DNA of 64,000 nt from Bettongia penicillata ogilbyi. Lineage: Eukaryota; Chordata; Mammalia; Diprotodontia; Potoroidae. Under the pieces are notes generated by a model, which saw nothing but the letters and a program-made list of their open reading frames with translations, searched no databases and was not told the DNA's origin. The stretch lies in contig JAJHZJ010000335.1 in the NCBI GenBank assembly GCA_023548195.1, positions 6,953,677 to 7,017,676 on the forward strand, in the 5' to 3' direction. Every line of letters begins with the position of its first letter. Within the stretch, counting starts at the first letter, position 1. The translations under genes and the position numbers were made by a program. This document shows, piece by piece, positions 20,641 to 33,265 of this stretch.

Positions 20641-21420
20641 AGAATGGAAAGGGAGCATAGAATATAGAAGTCGGAGCTGGAAAGCACCTTGGAAGTCCGT
20701 TAGCCTAATCCCTTATTATTTTTATTTTTAAAAAGAAAAACGGTGAAATGAATTACACAAGCTCACAGGACTGGCTACCCTAGGTACGATTGGGTAGCTC
20801 TGATGAACTGGGGTCCTGGGAGATCACTGCCAACTTTACAGGGTGATGGTGGCAAACCCCTTAATCTCCCTGAGCCTTAATTTCCTCCCTCGGAGGTGAA
20901 ATGATGGTGGAAAGAACACAATTTGGAGACAGGTTATAAGATTTTGAACTGAGAGATGGAAGGAGGGGACTTTAGAGGTCATCTAATCCAACCTGCTCTT
21001 TTTCCAGGTTGCAACTTGTCCAAAATCTCCTGGGTGTTATTAATAGAGGCCAGATTTGAACACAGGTCTTTTCAAGACAGAGTCAGTCAGTGCTCATTCC
21101 GTGGCATCATAGGAGAGACCCAGATTTAGGTAGCAGCCGACACTAGCTGATTAGGTGACTTAGGGTTCTCCACTTCATTCCTTTGTGCCTCAGTTTCCTC
21201 ACTGGTGATTTAGAGATAATAATGCTTGCACTGCTTATTCACCAGGTATGTCGGGAGGATGCCATTTGCCATACCTTAAGGTACTATAGAAACGAAAGTA
21301 ATTATTATATCTGTAAAATTAAGATAATAGTTCTTGCACCACAGACCTCATAGGGATAGTTGGGAGATCAATTAAGATAATGACTTTGGAATTATCTAGT
21401 AACCATAAAATGCTATGTAA
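20640..21420. repeat. MIR-type SINE cluster
   Basis: Minus copies at about 20660-20790 and 20940-21085 ('gacttttagaggtc'-like edge, 'catctaatccaacctgctc'). Plus copies at 21110-21420 ('gcctcagtttcctcactgg'). Confidence 0.65.
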
Positions 21421-21794
21421 ACATAAGCTATGAGGTGAGTGGTTCCAGTTAGAAGTAGCTGAGCTGGGACTAGGAAGTAGGTGGTCATTTCTCTTGTCAT
21501 CCACACTGACAGTCCTGTCCAATTGGTGCCTCCCCCATCTACTCAAGAAACTTAAGTGGAATTAGGGACATTTGGCACATCTCAGAGGGAGCCACTGTCA
21601 GGACATCAGCAGTCTGTTGGCACCAATCAGTTCTGTGTAATGAGAGAAATAGAGAAGCTTGGGAGAAAACTTGTAATGGATGGCATTGGATATTTGGCTT
21701 TGAATAAATGGAAATATGGTTGCCGAATCACTTCATTTGTTTTCTTGGCTCCTGGCAAGAAAGGCATACATTAATTCCGGATCTTTAAAATGAA

Positions 21795-21985
21795 ATCATA
21801 GAACGTGGAATGTCTGAGCTGGAAATGAGAGCATGTCAGAACTAGGAGGGACCTCTGTTCTAACACAGAATGTCAGAACTGAGAGCAACCTTAAAACACA
21901 GAATTCCAGAGCTGGTTGGAATTTCTTAGTATCTGGAATTTCAGAGCTGGGAGGAGCTTCATAGAACCTGAAATTCACAGAGGGA
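21795..21985 (-). repeat. 33-bp minisatellite, reverse, about 6 copies
   Basis: Repeated 'gaatgtcagaact' and 'ggagggacct' motifs at about 33-bp spacing, the reverse complement of the 745-1433 unit. One frame is open by chance. Confidence 0.8.
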
Positions 21986-22159
21986 CCTTAGTTCATGCCT
22001 AAAAAGATGGGTTAATGCTTCCTAAGGACCAAACAGAATATTAAAAAGTTTCAAGGGATTGAAAAGTGGTCAGAGAGTGAGGTCCATGACTTCAGTGGCT
22101 CAGGAGGCTTGTTGATCTCCCATAGCATTTTGTTTATAACGTTTTCATGCATTACAAGT

Positions 22160-22735
22160 ATTACGGCTATCACACCCTCACCAGCCATGTCCAATCAGTT
22201 TCTAAGTCTGATAAATTCTTGATCCATCACACCTGTTTTGTCTGTCCCCTCCTCTTCAATGACAGAGGTACTACCAGAGTCCCTTCGAATCTTTCAATCC
22301 CCCCTCCCACTTCCTACCTCTCCCCCTCCCAAAAGTTCTTTATAATTTGGTTACAGTGCGCTACTAAGCTTTCTGCCCCTCATCTTTCTTTCTACTCTCC
22401 CCTCACAAACAACGTTCTTCTCTAAACTTGGCATACTACATCCCACTGTGCCTTTGCATAGGCTTTCAAGGTTGATCAGACCTTACCAAATCCTCTAACC
22501 TCCATCCTGATGCCAGTGCTCTCTCTTCCTCTTCAAAATTTCAAATAGTATCCTTTTTATTCCTCAGTGTAAATGTAGCATCCTCTCCCTTCCCATTCCT
22601 GTCTCCCTCTCAACTTCTTCGTAAATTCTTTCATAGCCCTGACTCCTTTTCCTTTACTTTCTAGCCCTTGTGCCTAGCATAGCACTTGGCACATAGTAAA
22701 TGCTTAATAAATATTGATTGAATTGAGTATGGAAT
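22160..22735 (+). mobile_element. L2 LINE 3' fragment
   Basis: 'catgtccaatcagtttctaa', C/T-rich body, and the diagnostic 3' end 'cttggcacatagtaaatgct' followed by 'taataaatattgattg'. Confidence 0.75.
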
Positions 22736-23224
22736 ATCCTTTCCTCCTTCCATTAACCACTATTGAGCGCTTATATTCAAGAGAAAATGGTGTTGCTTAG
22801 TGACCAGAGGGCCAGCTTCGGAGTCTGGAAAACCTTGGTTCAAGTCTTGGCTTTGATCCATACTGGTTTTATGAATATGGGCAAGTCACCTAAATATACT
22901 CTCTAGGACTGTCATTTTTACAAATAAGCAGATAAAAGTTTTATCCACACTGAGCTAGTCCCCCACTCTAACGTAGTTACAGCTGTTAACGAAGAAACAA
23001 ATGTACAAGTACCATACATTGTATCCTTTGCTCTGAATACAAAGATAGAAATGACCCAGAATCTATTCCTGAGGACCATATAACCTAATACAAGGTGAAG
23101 ATATGTAGCAAATCTCTGTAAGATAGAGAGAGAGAAGTACAGGGAGGTCCAGACAAAGATCTAGAAGTTTCAAGAGGAAGGGCTATTAAAGCACAGAATG
23201 TCAGAACTGGTTTAGAGAATGTTG

Positions 23225-23475
23225 ATATTCCACTGGGCAGCTGGGGGAGCCATGGTGCATAGAGCACCAGACCTGGAGTCAGGCCTGTTTATCTCCCTGA
23301 GTTCAAATCTGACCTCAGATACTTTGGACAAGTCACTTACCCCTTGTTTGCCTCAGTTTCCTCATCTGGAAAATGATCTGGAGAGGAAATGGCAAACCAC
23401 TGTAGTTTCTTTGCCAAGAAAACCCCAAATGGGACCATGAAGAGTTGGACACTGTGAGCAAGATACTCAGCTAAT
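23225..23475 (+). mobile_element. Mar-1-type SINE
   Basis: 'gggcagctgggggagccatg', 'gcaccagacctggagtcagg', 'aggaaatggcaaaccactg', 'aagaaaaccccaaatgggac' and 'catgaagagttggacact'. A single 33-bp-like unit lies just upstream at 23185-23220. Confidence 0.87.
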
Positions 23476-23544
23476 CTTTTGAAGGGAGGAGTCAAGGCTA
23501 GATCCCTTCCTTCTCCCATCCCCAACACATTTTGTCTATAGTTT

Positions 23545-23790
23545 TATGAGGCAGATTGGCATAGAGCAGTGGATTTGGAGTAAGACCTGTGTTCAAATCC
23601 TGCCTCAGATACTTGCTGTGTGACCCTGAGCCTTTCTGAGCCTCAGTTCTCTCATCTGTAAAATGAGGATGGGTAGTAATATCTGTCACAAAGGGGGCTC
23701 TTGTGAGAATCCAATGAGATATTAGAGGCAAACTGCGCTGTGAACCTTAAAAAGCTCATATGAATATGACTATTACTATAATTTCCAGTG
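23545..23790 (+). repeat. MIR SINE
   Basis: Well-preserved: 'gtgttcaaatcctgcctcag', 'cttgctgtgtgaccctgagc', 'ctcatctgtaaaatgaggat', and a tail through 'gtgaaccttaaaaagctc'. Confidence 0.8.
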
Positions 23791-24234
23791 TTTGGCATCA
23801 TTTTTTCCAATGAGATTCTGGCTTTGGGATATAACCAGGCAGAATGGGACTTCAGTGTGAGAAGATTCATTTCAGTTCAATTCAATTAAATAAATGTGCT
23901 TTGAGCACTTACTAGGTTCAGAGCCCCATAGGCAGGGTGAAGTGATCTCTCCTCTACTTCCCCCTGACCCCCAGCTTACAGTCTAGCTTAGGGGTCTTCA
24001 GTCTTTTTTTGGGTCCTGGCTCCTTTGGGCAGTTCATCTGGTAAAGCCTATAGACCCTTTCTCAGAATCATGTTTATAAATGTATAAAATAAAAAAGTAG
24101 AATTCCCAAAGAGACCAATTATATTGCAATGCAGTTATCCAAAATATTTATTAAACAAGTTCATGGACCTCCAAGTTAAGGATCTGTGATCTGGTCAGAA
24201 ACTGACTAACAAGCAGGAAACAGTTTCTTAAGAC

Positions 24235-24795
24235 AAGAGAGTTGTTATTTGCCTTCTTTTTCAAAGAGGACCAGTGATGTGATGGGGTGATGTCTTGACT
24301 TGTGAGTGAATTAGATTTAAGTGAGGCAGAGTTGTACAAAGTCATCAGCCTTACTTTCTCTTCCAGAGTCATCAAAGTCAGTGGCAAGACAAATGACAAG
24401 ATGGCTGATGATGACCTCAGGTGCAGTGGGTGACCTTGGCATCTTCAGTATATGACCAAGCTCTAAAACTTGTTCATCTTCATGGCCTTTGGAACAAAGT
24501 ATTCCTCATTTGTCCATTCTGCCAGGAGAAGTCTTCACATGCTTGGGTTAGACAGTCCCTTAATTCACAGGTTTTAGGTTTCTCAGTTATCCTTAACCTG
24601 GTTTAGCCCATTTGTTTTACCAGGGTGAGGCCAATGCATAGGCTACAGCTTCTTGGAGCCACAGGTGAGAGATGGGTAACAAGTAGATACCAAAGAAGGA
24701 TGAACAGCCCTGAAAAGGGCTTGGCAAGCCTTCATACCAGAGGTACTAGTCCTCCCTGAACAGCCCATACACACCAACAAGACAAGACAGTATAT
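24235..24795 (+). mobile_element. Modular retroposon family M, copy 1 (5' and middle modules)
   Basis: 5' module: 'caaagaggaccagtgatgtg', 'gatgtcttgacttgtgagtg', 'cagagtcatcaaagtcagtg'. The middle module ('ggctacagcttcttggagcc', 'ctgaaaagggcttggcaagc', 'agaggtactagtcctccctg') matches 57150-57290. No long open frame. Confidence 0.7.
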
Positions 24796-24799
24796 GATC

Positions 24800-25210
24800 A
24801 GTCAATGAAACAAAATATATTAAGCATCCATCATGTGTGTACAAGGGATATAAATAAAAAAGGAAACTACTTGCTTTCAGGAAGTTTACATTAGATTGGA
24901 GGAAACACACCCACCCACGTGTGTATGTGTATATATGTATATATGTATAGATATACACACATACACATGTGTGTATGTATGTATACACACATATGAATAT
25001 ATAAAACACATAAGGGTGGGAGGAAGCACCTACAATGGGGGAAAAAGAGGAAAGTGGTTCAAGAAGGGCTTTATTAAAGAAAAGGGACTTAAGCTGAGGT
25101 TTGAAAGAAGTCAGAAATGAGAAGAGGAAGAGGTGAGGAGTGACACCATTCTAGCATGCCTATGCAAAGAGTGATCAAATAAGAGAATGAATCTTAAGGT
25201 AACTGGAGAA
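24800..25210 (-). mobile_element. L2 LINE 3' region with TATG/CACA microsatellite
   Basis: Reverse L2: 'tattaagcatccatcatgtg' to 'ggaagtttacattagattgg'. A tgta/caca-rich repeat follows at 24915-25000, then 'agggctttattaaagaaaag' and 'tgaggtttgaaagaagtcag'. Confidence 0.65.
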
Positions 25211-25214
25211 TTGT

Positions 25215-25845
25215 CAGACTTAGCCTGGGTCATCAAGGACTAGATGTGGAGAGCTGAGTCATTTATCTAACCTTGGTTATTGTAGAGGAGTGATATGAAT
25301 AATGAGAGCCTCCCTTGAGTTTGCTCCAGCTCCCTTCCATGAGAGTGGATAAAGCTAGGCTGTGTAACAATGTCACCATTTTATATCACTCAGCCTCCTC
25401 ACAACTGTGGTAAGCTGTGCAAATATTATTGTCCTTACATTTGTTTGTTTTGTTTTGTTTAGATTTCTGATTTTATATGTTTAGTGACCCTTTCTGGTCT
25501 GGGAATTCTGGCCACCGGAGGCATCTTAGCATCTTATCTGTTGACAGCTTTAGAAAGTCTCCTCCTCCCCACTCCACCACTGAGATGTTAAATGACTTGC
25601 GCAGGATCACGTCGTCAGTACATATCAGAACTAGAACTTGAACCCAGCTTCTTCTTGACTGAGCTCAGCCTCCCTTCTTACGTTACACAGCACCTCTCAC
25701 TCCCATTTTAGAGAGAAGGAAAGAATCAGAGAAGTGATTTGTTCCAAGTTAAAGATCTGAGACTCAGCACCTAAGTTTTCCTACTCTCCTCCAGGCTTCA
25801 CTTTCTTCATTTGTAAAATGAGAGAATTAGACCATCAGATGACCC
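25215..25845. other. Unassigned sequence plus a MIR-type fragment
   Basis: 25215-25570 shows no gene or nameable repeat. 25575-25760 contains minus-strand MIR-like pieces ('gttaaatgacttgcgcagga'). Confidence 0.45.
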
Positions 25846-26110
25846 CCCAGGTCCCTCCCCGTTCTCACTCTGTTCCAAGGTCCCTCACCGCTCTGACATT
25901 CAATGTTGAAGTTCTGTCCCAGCTCTGACATTCTTAGTTCAAAGATCCCTCCCAGCTCTGACGTTCCATGCTCTAGTAAATCTAAGTTCCATGCTCGCCC
26001 TCTGCCACTCTCACACAGTTCTGAGGTTCCTCTCAATTCTGGCATTCTATGTTCTGCATTCTAATGCCTCTCACGGCTCTGGCATTGTGTCCTATGATGT
26101 AATGTGCCTT
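25845..26110 (+). repeat. 33-bp minisatellite, about 8 copies
   Basis: Repeated 'agctctgacattc' and 'aaggtccctc' motifs; same orientation as 745-1433. It follows a plus-strand MIR tail ('gtaaaatgagagaattagac'). Confidence 0.8.
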
Positions 26111-26449
26111 CCGGCACTGAGTCCTCCGCATTGCCATCAGCTGTAAGATCCTCAAGGACACTCTCAGACTTTCAGATCCACTTCCTTCCCTCCCTCCAAC
26201 AGTGTCTGTAACAGTTCTGCGAACACATATCAGATACTTGAGAAATACTGATTGAATGGAACTGACTTCCATTTCTAGGTAATTCTCACCTCAGTAACTG
26301 CTTGACTGTGGCTGCAATACTTCCCCAGCTTTTCTCTTCAGCTGAAGGACCCCAGGGGCTATCACACAAAAGGTGCTGGACTCTCTCCAATTTAGGGGAA
26401 CCTCATAAAAACAAATGCTGAGATACTTGATCAAAAATGTAGACATGGT

Positions 26450-26860
26450 CTGAGAGGTCATCAAGGACAAACTATCCTTTTCACAGATGAGATAAAATAA
26501 ATGAGGCTCCGACAAGGAAATTACTTGCTCTAGATCACTGTCTGTCAAAGTCTGCTTTGGGAACTCCTGGAGGTCCCCAAGAGCCTTTTGCAGGTGGGGG
26601 GATGTGCATGAGGTCAAAACTATTTCCATAAAAATACTAAGACATTTTTGTTTCCAATATGATAGATATTAATAGATATAATTTTCAATAATTTGTAAGA
26701 GTGTAAAGGGATCCTGAGACCAAGAAGCTTGAGAGCATAGCTACTCACTAATAGTAGGACGTAGAACAGCTCTTGGATCTCCAGGTAGAATCTGAAAGGT
26801 CATTCTAGGTTGTCTTGTCCAACAATTCTTGAGGGCTATATAATAGCCTAGAGAAAGAGA
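26450..26860. other. Diverged repeat relics
   Basis: Minus-strand MIR-like piece at about 26455-26540. 26540-26860 has no gene or repeat I can name with confidence. Confidence 0.35.
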
Positions 26861-26929
26861 GGCTGCTGGGTGCAGAGTGGGGGAAAGAGGTGGATTTTGG
26901 TGGAGGTGGAAGGGAGCATTGGATAGAAA

Positions 26930-27205
26930 AGCTGTGGGAGCAACTTCCTACCCTCAAGGAGCGTAGAACCTACTTTTAGAGAAAGGACAAATAAACCTAG
27001 GACAGAAGCAAATCACACTAGACCATAAATCAGGGCATGTTAAACCAGGTAGTTGAGGCTTTGAGTGTCATAGGTCATTGGAAGGTAGAAGGTCAAGGAG
27101 AACTTCTTGGAGGAGGTGACATATGAAGGTTGGCAGGATTTGGATCATTGAAGGAGAAGCATCCTAGGCAGGGAGAGATATGCTCTGGAAAGCAAACAGC
27201 ATAGA
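26930..27205 (-). mobile_element. L2 LINE 3' region fragment
   Basis: Reverse L2: 'ctaccctcaaggagcgtaga', 'cttcttggaggaggtgacat', 'catcctaggcagggagagat'. Confidence 0.65.
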
Positions 27206-27337
27206 GAGCAGCTATATAAACATACCCATGAAGTCATGGCTTTGGGAGGAACAATGTAAAGGTCCATAAAAATGGCTTTTCCTTGGGGGAATTCAGAGAG
27301 ACATGAACTAAGTTCAGGGAAGCAAAAATAATGATAA

Positions 27338-27465
27338 TAATTCTCTCTATCTCTGTCTCTCCCTCTCTGCTTCTTTGTGTGTCTCTGTGTATCTCTTTTT
27401 CTCTCTGCTACTTTCTGCTCTGTTTGTACACACACACACACACACACACACATACACACACATCA
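27338..27465. repeat. TCTG-rich run and (CA)n microsatellite
   Basis: Tctc/tgtc-rich run 27338-27420, then a CA run at about 27428-27463. It abuts a minus-strand SINE. Confidence 0.9.
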
Positions 27466-27910
27466 GGCACTGTGTTACAAATACTATGTCATCTGATCGT
27501 CACAGCAACTGGAGGAAGGAGGTGCTATTGTTACCCTCATTTTATAGATGAAGAAACTGAGGCAGACAGAGGCTAAGTAACCTAGCTAGTAAGTGTCAAA
27601 AGCTGGATTTGAACTCAAGTTCTCTTGACTCTCAATCTGGGCACTCTATCCATTGTGCCACCTAGCTGCCCCATGTGACCAGAGCTGAGGTTTTATGTTG
27701 GGGAGCATAGGAGATCAGATCAGGATAGGGAAATGGAGATGGGTTTTCATGGGCTTATAGGATCTACAGCTTAAAAGGATCTTAGATCACGTCTGGTCCA
27801 ACCCCCTTATTTTGCCAAAGAGGAAACTGAACCTAGAGAAGTTAAACAACTTGATAGGATGGTAGAGCCAAGATTCTAAAGTTGACTCCTCTGACTCCAA
27901 ATCCATCCCT
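27466..27910 (-). repeat. MIR/Mar-1-type SINEs (two, reverse)
   Basis: 27470-27675: 'atgaagaaactgaggcagac', 'ggatttgaactcaagttctc', ending in the reversed head 'tgccacctagctgcccc'. 27755-27910: a second, with 'gaggaaactgaacctagaga'. Confidence 0.8.
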
Positions 27911-28558
27911 TTTTCCATTGTTTCATGTTACTTTTCCACCCTCAGCCTGCAACCAGGAAATTTCCATTAGCTCTGTAACCATGTGAAGGTAAATGTAAGG
28001 TAGTAATCATGGTTGTTATTTATGGTATAATAACTAGACTCTGATCCATAGGTTTCATCAATTATGTTTATTATTATCATAATAATCACCCCCATGGTAA
28101 TTAATAGATGGAGACAGCAAGACATACTAGGCAGGAATTGAAGTCAGGAATACTTGGCTTCAGATTTCGCCTCTGACATTAGATGTGTGAACTTAGGTGC
28201 TTCTGTAGAGGAGGAAACACATTTGTAGGCTGCAAATGATGCAGTTTCAGAAATCAGCAAGTGAACTCTCTAAAACTCCTTATATGCTGCTATGATTTCT
28301 GTAGCTAGCTACTCCCAGAACTGTAACTAGGCAAATCTGGAAGGAGAGAACAGGAATGGGAGAGGAATCCTCCACAGAGTTCAGCCCCAGTCACTGGGCA
28401 CAAAATCCCCAGATGAGAATCTCCATAGCCAGGAAGAAGAGTTCAGAGGTAAGGGACCCTGCAAACAAGCGCTTGGTAGTAAGAGAATGTGACCCAGTAG
28501 ATAGCCAGGCCCCTCAGCTGTGATGGATGATTAATTAGACCCCTTTTTTATTCCAATC

Positions 28559-29254
28559 TGTAGTGATCAATTTTATATGATTACAAAGGAGTAGTGATGA
28601 AAAGTTCTGTATATTAGGGCCCAGTTGTGAACTGCAAATTGTAAGTTAGCTTGCTTAATCATAGGACGCTAACCAGAGAATCTCCCCCCTTGTTTTTGCC
28701 TTGTTATGGTGACCAAGCCCAGCACTGAAGAGATGTCTTAATGATACAGACAGTCCCCCAGCTTTATTTTTTTGTTTGTTGTCCCTCCATCTCTCATCAT
28801 CCCTCTATTGCTCAACATAGGGAGATGGCCATGAGCACTTGACCAACAAATGGCCTTGTTTACTGGCCTGTGGCCTGCCTTTCTACTGGCCCATGTAGAT
28901 GTTTTGACATCTGCTTATCAGCCCAACCCAAGAGTCTGCTCATCAGCTTGGTAGGACCTTCTGAAATATCAAGATAGGTCTGTCAAGGTCTGCTCGCCAG
29001 CTCATTTGTCAACCAATGGGATTCTGTATTTTGTGTAGACCCTCTCTGAGGATCAAGGTCAACAGTTATCAACCAATAAGGCTATATATTTTATGGCACC
29101 TTTTCTGTATCATCTGGGTAGCAAGCACTAATAAAACCAAGGCCCCAGAGGAATGGGGCATCTCCTATTGTGAAGAAGATAATATAATGCTAATGGCTTA
29201 GAGTTCTGCCTCAATTGTTTTTATTATTGGTTGGGCAATTTTGGACCCCACACA
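28559..29254 (+). mobile_element. Solo-LTR candidate
   Basis: About 0.7 kb with LTR-like promoter order: two CCAAT boxes (near 29014 and 29072), a TATA-like 'ctatatattttatgg' near 29083, a polyadenylation signal AATAAA at 29131, then a U5-like segment ending in '...ccccacaca'. It begins TGTAG. I found no clear target-site duplication, primer-binding site or internal retroviral genes, so the boundaries are tentative. Confidence 0.45.
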
Positions 29255-29904
29255 GGGGTGAATGGTAGGTAGTAGACAGTAGACCTTGGGTGGTCATTCT
29301 GCTAGTGGCAAGGTGGTAGGCCAGAAGACTAGTGCCAAGGATGTCAGCACTAGGGGCAAAATCCTGTTAGCCTCATTCTAGCTATGGTTCTATCTCCTTT
29401 GTCTGTGTATAGGTAGAAAATGTTGACTTTTTACATGTGGATATTTTGGTAACTGAAAGGGGCAGAAATGTGTGTAAGGAAAATGTTAAAAATCAACTCG
29501 AGAAGAAACAACTTCTCATATAAAATGCTGAGGAGAGATATGGACTGTTCAGAGGACCTAAAAGGAATTGCTCCTCAGATAAATGTACTGAGAGGATTTA
29601 TTTGAAGACTTGGCATTGCCTGAAGTCATGATACCTGCAGGGTATTGTGGTCCATCAACTCATTTGCATATTGTAAAATAAGATGTTTTAAAGGTTATAA
29701 CTTATAAATTATAAATCCAATTGTTATATGGGTTCCATGTAGAGGTTATGTAAGGAGCATTGGGTCATACCTGAAGGAAAGATAAAATAGTTGAGATTCA
29801 CATCATAGGTTAGAAATGGGTAACAGCTTATGGAGAGGAACTGATCTGAAGCTTTAAAAATAATAGAAACAAAGAAAAGGAGACTGGGGAAAGGGTAGTC
29901 ATGC

Positions 29905-30155
29905 AGCAGAGCATTTAGGGGACTGGATTTGGAGTCAGCAAGACCTGAGCTTGAATCCTACCTCAAATATTTACTAGCTCTATGACTCTGGGCATGTCAC
30001 TTAATTTCTGTCTGCCATATTTTCCTCATCTACAAAATGGGTATGACAATATTACCTACCTCCCAGACTTATTGTAAGGACAAAATGAAATAATGTTTAA
30101 AAAGTGGTTCATAAACCTTAAAGTGATTTACAAATATCAGTTATTGTTATTATTA
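29905..30155 (+). repeat. MIR SINE, near full length
   Basis: 'ctggatttggagtcagcaag', 'tgactctgggcatgtcactt', 'cctcatctacaaaatgggta', and a tail to 'cagttattgttattattag'. Confidence 0.85.
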
Positions 30156-30489
30156 GAAACTCCCTCACCATAACTGCCTTGTCATGGTGGGAGGGGCGTT
30201 CAGAGCTCAGTGAAACTGTGAGCTATGCCATGTACCAGGACAAATCATGGCAGAGTTCTGACAAGGAAATGGCAAACCACTCCATATCTTTGTCAAGAAA
30301 ACCCCATGGGCAGAATCAAAATGATAAAAGATAATGGCACTAGAAGATGAGCCCCTCTGGTCAGAAGGTGTCCCTCTGACCCTCTAGAGAAGAGGTAAAG
30401 ACAGCTACAAATAGCTACTGTACTAAGGAAGCAGCCAGGCCAAAGCTGAAAGGTAGCTCAGCTGAGGATGTATCTGGTGAAGAAAGGAA

Positions 30490-32402
30490 GGTCTAATGCT
30501 ACAAAGATCAATATTGCACAGGAAGCTGGAATGTAAGATTGATGAACCAAGCTAAGCTGGATGTGGTCAAACAGGAGAGGCAAAGATTAAATACTGACAT
30601 CTTGGGTGTCAGTGAAGTTAAATAGACAGGAATGGGTGAACTTAATTCAGGTGATCACTACATGGACTTCTGTGGGAAAGAAGACCTTAGAAGAAATGGG
30701 GTAGCCCTCATTGTCAATAAAAGGGTGAGAAAAGCAGTACTGAGGCATAACCTCAAAAATGACAGTATCTGTTCAAATCCCAGGCAAATCATTCTACATC
30801 ACAATAATACAAGTCTATGCTCCAACCACTGATACTGGAGGTCAAAGTTGATCAGTTCTATGGAGATCAACAATGCCTTCTAGAAATAACACCCCAGAAG
30901 GACATCACATTCATCATAGGGGATTGGAATGTTAAAGGAAGAAATCGAAAGATCTTGGAATAACAGACAAATTTGGCCTTGGAGTACAAAATGAAGCAGG
31001 GTAGCATTTTGTCAAGATAGCTCACTAGTCATCGCAAACATCCTTTTTCAACAACCCAAAAGGTGACTCTACACATGGACATCACCAGATGGCAATAGCA
31101 ACATCAGATTGATTGTATTCTTTGCAGACAAAGGTGGAGATGCTCTATCCATACAAAACCTGGAGCTGACTGTGACTCATATCATGAGTTTCTTATTGCG
31201 AAATTCAGACTGAAATTGAAGAAAGAAGGGAAAACCATCAGATCATATAGGTAGGACCTAAATAGCATCCCTTATGAATATAAAGTGGTGGTGATGAATA
31301 GATTTAAAGGATTAGAACTGGTTGATAGAGTGCCTTAAGAACTATGGACAGAGGTTCACAATATTGTATAGGAGTTAGCAACAAAAAACATTCCAAAGAA
31401 AAAGAAGAGAAAGAAAGCAAAATGGTTGTCTGATGAGGATTTACAAACAACTGAGGAAAGGGAAAAAAAGGGAAAGGGAAAAGACAAAGATATGACCAAC
31501 TGAATGCAGAATTTCAGAGAATGGAAAGGAGAGATAAAGTTTTCTTAAATGAGCAAAAAAATGAAATAGAAGAAAACAATAGAATGAAAAAGACAAGAAA
31601 GTTAGCGATATCAAGGGAACATTTCATGCAGAAAATGGCATGACAAAAGACAAAAATGGTAAGGACTTCACAGAAAAAGAAGAGATTAAGAAAGCCAGCA
31701 GGAATATACAGAGCTATACAAGAAAGATCTTAACATCAGTAGTAACACGATGATGTGGTTACTGATCTAGAATCAGACATCCTAGAGAATGAAGTTAAGT
31801 GGGTCTTATGAAGCATACCTAATAATAAGACTAATTGAGGTGATGGAACTCCAGGTGAACTCTTTAAAATCTTAAAAGATGATTCTGTTAAAGTGCTGCA
31901 CTCAATAATATACTGGCAGTTTTGGAAAACTTAACAGCGGCCATTAGATTAGAAAAGATCAGTTTACACCCCAATGGTAAAGAAAGGTAAATAAAGAATA
32001 TTGAAATTACTGAACAGTTGCGCTCATTTAGAACGCTAGCTAGCTAAACTTAAGATTCCGTAAGTTAGGTTTCAGCAATATGTGAACCAAGAATTACCAG
32101 AAGAGCAGGTTGTTTTTCAAGGAGGCAGAAGAACTAAAGACCAAACTGCCAACACTCACTGGATTATGGAGTAAGCAAGGGTACTCCAGAAAAGTTTCTG
32201 CTTCATTGACTACACTAAAGCTGTTGACTGTGTGGATCACAGCAAAATGTGGCAGATCTTCAGAGATGGGAGGGCCAGATCATCTTACTTGTCTCCTAAG
32301 GAACCTATAAGCAAGCCAAGAAGCAACAGTTAGAACCAAAAATGGCATAACTGATTGGTTTAAGATTTGAAAAGGAGTAGACCAAGGCTGTATATTTTCA
32401 CC

Positions 32403-32454
<52 letters not shown>

Positions 32455-33265
32455 TGTACAACTTGTGAAATGCTAGGTTGGAAGAATCAGAAGCTGGAAT
32501 TAAGGTTGCTGGGAGAGACATTGACAATCTTAGGTATGCAGATGATACCACTTTGATGGCAGAAAGTAAAGAATTAAGCCTTGATAAGGATGAAAGAGGA
32601 GTGTAAAGACTGGTTTGGAGCTTAACATCAGAACAACGAAGATCTTGGCAATGAGTCCCATCATTTCCTGACAAACAAAGGGAGAAAAAAAAATAGAAGT
32701 AGTGTCATATTTTATATTCTTGGCCTCAAAGATCACTGTAGATGGTGACTACAGTCATGAAATTAAAAGATGCTTGCTCCTTGGAAGCAAGGCTATGGCA
32801 AATCTGGATAGCATACTGAAAAGCAGAGACATCACCTTGCTGACAAAGGTTTGTAGTCAAAGCTGTGGCCTTTCCAGTAGCACTGTATAGCTATGAGAGT
32901 TGGATTTTAAGGGAAGCTGAGCACTGCAGAATTAACACATTTGAATTGTCCCGCCCAAGAAGACTTCTGAGAGTCCCACGGGCAGTAAAAAGGTCAAATC
33001 AGTCAATACTTTAATTAGTTCAGGCTATTCACTTAGCTACTGAAGCTTAGCTACTTTGGTCACATAATGAGAAGATGGGACTCACTGGAAAAGATGGAAA
33101 CTGGGAAAGATTGAAGGCAAAAGGAAAAGAGAACAGAAGAGAATGAGATGGATAGATAGTGTCTTGGAAGCAATGACCATGAGCTTGGACAGACCTCAAG
33201 ATAGTAAAGAATAGAAGGGGCTGGAGTGCTACCGTCCATGGGGTCATGAAGAGGCAGACACAACG
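30490..33265 (+). pseudogene. RTE endonuclease / reverse transcriptase, decayed
   Basis: RTE LINEs encode an AP-type endonuclease and a reverse transcriptase that copies element RNA at the nicked target. Endonuclease traces: a start region encoding WNVRLMNQAKLDVVK (about 30530), MGELNSGDHY and RRNGVALIVNKRVR (30632-30745), and catalytic-type GDWN at 30919-30930. Reverse-transcriptase traces: YTKAVDCVDH (about 32206) and catalytic YADD at 32535-32546. C-terminal traces include KITVDGDYSHEIKR and a LLGSKAMANLDSILKSRDITL-like stretch near 32710-32845. Many frameshifts and stops divide these, and the longest open pieces are only 60-66 codons. Non-functional. Confidence 0.87.
32404..32455. repeat. 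(TATC)n microsatellite inside the RTE
   Basis: Perfect tetranucleotide run of about 13 units. It replaces the codons between the 'gactgattgg' and 'cttgtgaaatgctagg' parts of the RT domain. Confidence 0.97.

Noticed and set aside
30632..32890. Functional endonuclease/reverse transcriptase gene
   Set aside because: Although GDWN and YADD motifs persist, the frame is broken many times and interrupted by a microsatellite.
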